Assembly (NCBI GenBank): GCA_022615475.1
Contig: JAKEGQ010000052.1
Location: 1 to 15,545, forward strand
Direction of reading: 5' to 3'
DNA: 15,545 nt
DNA from: Candidatus Methylomirabilota bacterium
Lineage (GTDB): Bacteria > Methylomirabilota > Methylomirabilia > Methylomirabilales > CSP1-5
How positions within the stretch are numbered: the stretch's first letter is position 1; each line of letters starts with the position of its first letter. Below the pieces are notes generated by a model. That model was not told the DNA's origin and did no database searches. It saw only the letters and a program-made list of their open reading frames with translations. Positions 13,408-15,545 of this stretch are shown piece by piece. A program made the translations under genes and the position numbers.

Positions 13408-15138
13408 ATGGCCTTAGGGCCTTTGAGAGGATCAGGGGTGACATGGGTTAAGGTCTTGGCCCTCTCGCGACGGGAGAAGGGGCAGGCCTTCGAACGCCTT
13501 ATGCATCAAATCCTTGACTTGTGCGGCCTGTCTCAATTCCGCACGCGGCTCAAGGTGACCGGCGCAGGTCTCCTCCTCGACATCGGGGCACGGTACCGAA
13601 ACGACGCCACTCCGGTTCTCGGTGTATGCCGCGCGCTCTCACGGGAGGTGACAGCCGACGAGGTCAAGAGCTTCTTCCGCCGATACCGCCGAGAATGGAG
13701 GAGGAACAGGAGATTGCGCGGACTGTTCCTCTCCTGTACCCCTTTCAGTCCCAAGGTCTTCGCCTGGTATCAGGCGTTGGATTCCGAAGTGCGGCAAGCC
13801 TTCCAGCTCCTCGGCCCTGATGCCATTGCCGCACGCCTAGCTGGGTCCCATCGCCTGCTGGATCCGAAGGCGGTGGACGCAGAGGTGGCAGCCTCATCCA
13901 CGTATCCTCCCGGCTCTCGGTCCATCGCTCTGTTGGGCGGAAAGCTCTACTGGGTGCAGACGCTCCTCGTCAATCGCCAGCCAAAGGCCTTTTGCATCCT
14001 CGAAGGATCAGGGGGGGCGGCCCCGCGTCCGGTCTGCCAGGAGATCAAGAGCCTGGACGCCGCCCTGCGCGACAAGCGCCTGCTCGATCTCGGCCTCCGG
14101 GAGCGAACTCTCCTCGAGCTGCTCGCCCAGGAAGGGCGCACCGCCGGTGAGCTGGCCCGGGCCCTAGGGGAACAGCCCCAGGAGGTCCTCGCCCTCCTCC
14201 AATGGCTCGAGAAGGAGGCAGTGGTAACCTCGCAGCGGGAACCAAGGAAGCCCCGCAGGTTCGATCGATACCGCCTGCAGCGCAGCTTCCAGATCTTCAT
14301 TCACGTGGCCCGGCGCTTCCTGCGAGGACCGCATCGCTTCCGCTTTGTCGCCTCCGCCTTTGCCGCGCAGATGATCACGACCGGCCTCGCCTCCTACCTC
14401 GAGGAGCGCTTTCGCTTGAAGCTTCCCGCGGAAGACCTCGAGGCGATCACGAAGCTCGCGTCGATTTCGCCCGCCGCCCTGTCCTTCGTCCTCTCCGCAC
14501 CGGCGACCTATGTCATGACTGACCGCGAAATGAACGCCCGATTCATCCCCAATGGAGAACGAGAGGGGCTTCGGGAGGCCGCCCGGACGCGATTCGTGAG
14601 CGACCTAACGCTCCGGGCCATCACCGATGGCCTCCACGAAGAGTTCTCGATGCTCCTCACAGCTCGGGATGTCCGGGCGTACCTCGCGCGGATCCAGCTG
14701 AAGGCAGCCACCCTGCAGCATCCCCTCTTCTCCCTACGGGGGCTCCACGTCCATACGCTACCGGGAAGAAAGCCGGTGGCGGAAGCGGAGCTCTCCCTTG
14801 AATTCGGGGCGGTCATGCGCCTCATCCAAGAGTATGATCACGCCATTCAATATCTCAATCAGGCCATCCGCGAGCTGAGGGACCCAGCGCGCCTGAAGAC
14901 CGCCTGGAACAACAAAGGCCTCTGCTTCTTCAGCAAACGGCGGTATCAGGAGGCGATTGAGTGCTTCAATGAGGCGATCAAGATCGATAACAATCTCAAG
15001 CAGGCGTGGTTCAATAAGGCCGTGTGTCTCCGCGAGGTGGGAGATACCCTGGGTGCCCTGCGCTGCCTCCAAAGGTCCCTGGAGATCGATCCGGCGTACA
15101 AGGAGGCGAACGATCTGCTCCGCCGGCTCCAGGGTTGA
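13408..15138 (+). CDS. Mrr/PD-(D/E)XK-like domain - winged helix - TPR fusion protein
   Basis: This is a three-part 576-aa protein of unknown function. Residues ~20-145 look like a Mrr-type restriction-endonuclease fold: KGQAFERLMHQILDLCGL (24-41), LLLDIGARY with Asp58, then PVLGVCRALSREVTADEVKSFF (69-90) and RGLFLSCTPFSPKVFAW (104-120). The expected E/Q-x-K dyad on the third strand is Val73-Cys74-Arg75, so cleavage activity is doubtful. Residues ~228-275 (RERTLLELLAQEGRTAGELARALG...LQWLEKEAVV) read as a winged helix. Residues ~465-566 form about three TPRs (AWNNKGLCFFSKRRYQEAIECF, AWFNKAVCLREVGDTLGALRCL). The ATG at 13408 has no clear ribosome site. A GTG at 13438 has AGAGGA 6 bases upstream and may be the true start. 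The domain assignments are pattern-based. Confidence 0.7.
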   Translation: MALGPLRGSGVTWVKVLALSRREKGQAFERLMHQILDLCGLSQFRTRLKVTGAGLLLDIGARYRNDATPVLGVCRALSREVTADEVKSFFRRYRREWRRNRRLRGLFLSCTPFSPKVFAWYQALDSEVRQAFQLLGPDAIAARLAGSHRLLDPKAVDAEVAASSTYPPGSRSIALLGGKLYWVQTLLVNRQPKAFCILEGSGGAAPRPVCQEIKSLDAALRDKRLLDLGLRERTLLELLAQEGRTAGELARALGEQPQEVLALLQWLEKEAVVTSQREPRKPRRFDRYRLQRSFQIFIHVARRFLRGPHRFRFVASAFAAQMITTGLASYLEERFRLKLPAEDLEAITKLASISPAALSFVLSAPATYVMTDREMNARFIPNGEREGLREAARTRFVSDLTLRAITDGLHEEFSMLLTARDVRAYLARIQLKAATLQHPLFSLRGLHVHTLPGRKPVAEAELSLEFGAVMRLIQEYDHAIQYLNQAIRELRDPARLKTAWNNKGLCFFSKRRYQEAIECFNEAIKIDNNLKQAWFNKAVCLREVGDTLGALRCLQRSLEIDPAYKEANDLLRRLQG

Positions 15139-15269
15139 GAGGGTTTCCACGTCGGTCTCCGTGGCCTGCAACCGTGCAGTCGGCCATCGGTCTCGTGTGG
15201 TCCCCATGGGGCTTCTCGGGCACGGATTGGCTCCCCGGATTTTCCTTGCGGGACGCGCGTCGTTTCGAG

Positions 15270-15297
15270 TATCGTGGGTACCGGTGGAGGCACGGTC
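15270..15297 (+). promoter_or_regulatory. Possible -10 box and ribosome site of rpiB
   Basis: GGAGG (15286-15290) sits 7 bases before the rpiB ATG. TATCGT (15270-15275) lies 18 bases after TTGCGG (15246-15251), a modest promoter match. The 159-base gap before rpiB also holds a weak 5-bp hairpin CCACG/CGTGG (15147-15164) without a T-tract. Confidence 0.35.
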
Positions 15298-15545
15298 ATG
15301 GAATCAGAAAAACGAATTGCGATCGGGGCCGATCACGCGGCCTATCACATGAAAGAGGAGTTGAAACTCTTCCTCAAGGAGCTCGGGTATGAGTGCGTCG
15401 ATTTCGGGACGCACTCGGCCGAGGCTGTCGATTATCCCGACATCGTGTTTCCGGTCGCGAGGGCCGTCGCCAGTGGGGAGGTGCCGCGGGGGATCGTGCT
15501 CTGTGGTACCGGGATCGGGAGCGCCATTGTGGCCAATAAGGTCCC
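15298..15545 (+). CDS. rpiB: Ribose-5-phosphate isomerase B, N-terminal part (cut by window edge)
   Basis: RpiB interconverts ribose 5-phosphate and ribulose 5-phosphate in the pentose phosphate pathway. The visible 82 residues contain IAIGADHAAYHMK (7-19) with Asp12-His13, VDFGTHSAEAVDYPD (34-48), and LCGTGIGSAIVANK (68-81), in which Cys69 is the catalytic base of the bacterial type. The C-terminal ~65 residues are outside the window. In many bacteria glyA or nrdR follow; this cannot be seen here. Confidence 0.96.
   Translation, partial: MESEKRIAIGADHAAYHMKEELKLFLKELGYECVDFGTHSAEAVDYPDIVFPVARAVASGEVPRGIVLCGTGIGSAIVANKV

Noticed and set aside
15147..15164. Terminator after the TPR-fusion gene
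   Set aside because: Only a 5-bp stem with an 8-base loop and no T-tract.
1..15545. Insertion sequence, prophage or integrase
   Set aside because: No transposase, integrase or phage gene and no long terminal inverted repeats were seen; apart from the short repeats the window is housekeeping-like.

Overview
The window is a GC-rich chromosomal segment from a Gram-negative (diderm) bacterium. The evidence for an outer membrane is a KDO cytidylyltransferase (kdsB), a heptose-7-phosphate kinase (rfaE1/hldE1), an ArnT-like lipid glycosyltransferase and the prolipoprotein transferase lgt. The combination of a UPF0182 membrane protein, stand-alone small RNA/translation-like proteins and short heptanucleotide repeats of the ATCCGAA type is reminiscent of uncultured lineages such as NC10/Methylomirabilota or relatives. 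That placement is an inference with low confidence.

Layout. Positions 1-7843 hold eleven genes, all on the minus strand. In order of transcription they are an EF-Tu domain-2-like small protein, an unknown 86-aa protein, a solitary Rho N-terminal-domain protein, an FmdB-type zinc ribbon, an ArnT/GT39 glycosyltransferase, a Nudix hydrolase with zinc ribbon, and lgt. A good sigma-70-like promoter follows at 3496-3524, and then a tight operon of a geranylgeranyl-reductase-family flavoprotein, rfaE1, kdsB and pyrG (cut by the window edge). The first group begins at a divergent promoter region (7844-8115). From there the large UPF0182 gene (8116-10866) runs on the plus strand. It converges on a single-domain KaiC-like ATPase on the minus strand (10949-11848). 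A 635-base stretch with no convincing gene separates this ATPase from moaD-moaE (minus strand, with their own promoter). A very AT-rich divergent spacer leads to a plus-strand gene for a three-part protein: a Mrr/PD-(D/E)XK-like domain, a winged helix and TPRs. The window ends in the start of rpiB.

The LPS operon supplies activated heptose and KDO precursors. CTP synthase in the same transcript makes the CTP that KdsB consumes, and the GT39 protein and Lgt act on envelope lipids and lipoproteins. MoaD and MoaE form molybdopterin synthase, so the organism makes molybdenum cofactor.

Most interesting points: (1) kdsB carries an in-frame insertion of roughly 25-35 residues built from two different heptanucleotide tandem arrays. 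(2) MoaD continues three residues past its Gly-Gly tail. (3) The Mrr-like/wHTH/TPR fusion lacks the usual catalytic E/Q-x-K and sits behind an 82% A+T patch. (4) A small operon combines an orphan EF-Tu domain 2, an orphan Rho-N domain and a zinc ribbon. None of these is proven to be a new system from sequence alone.
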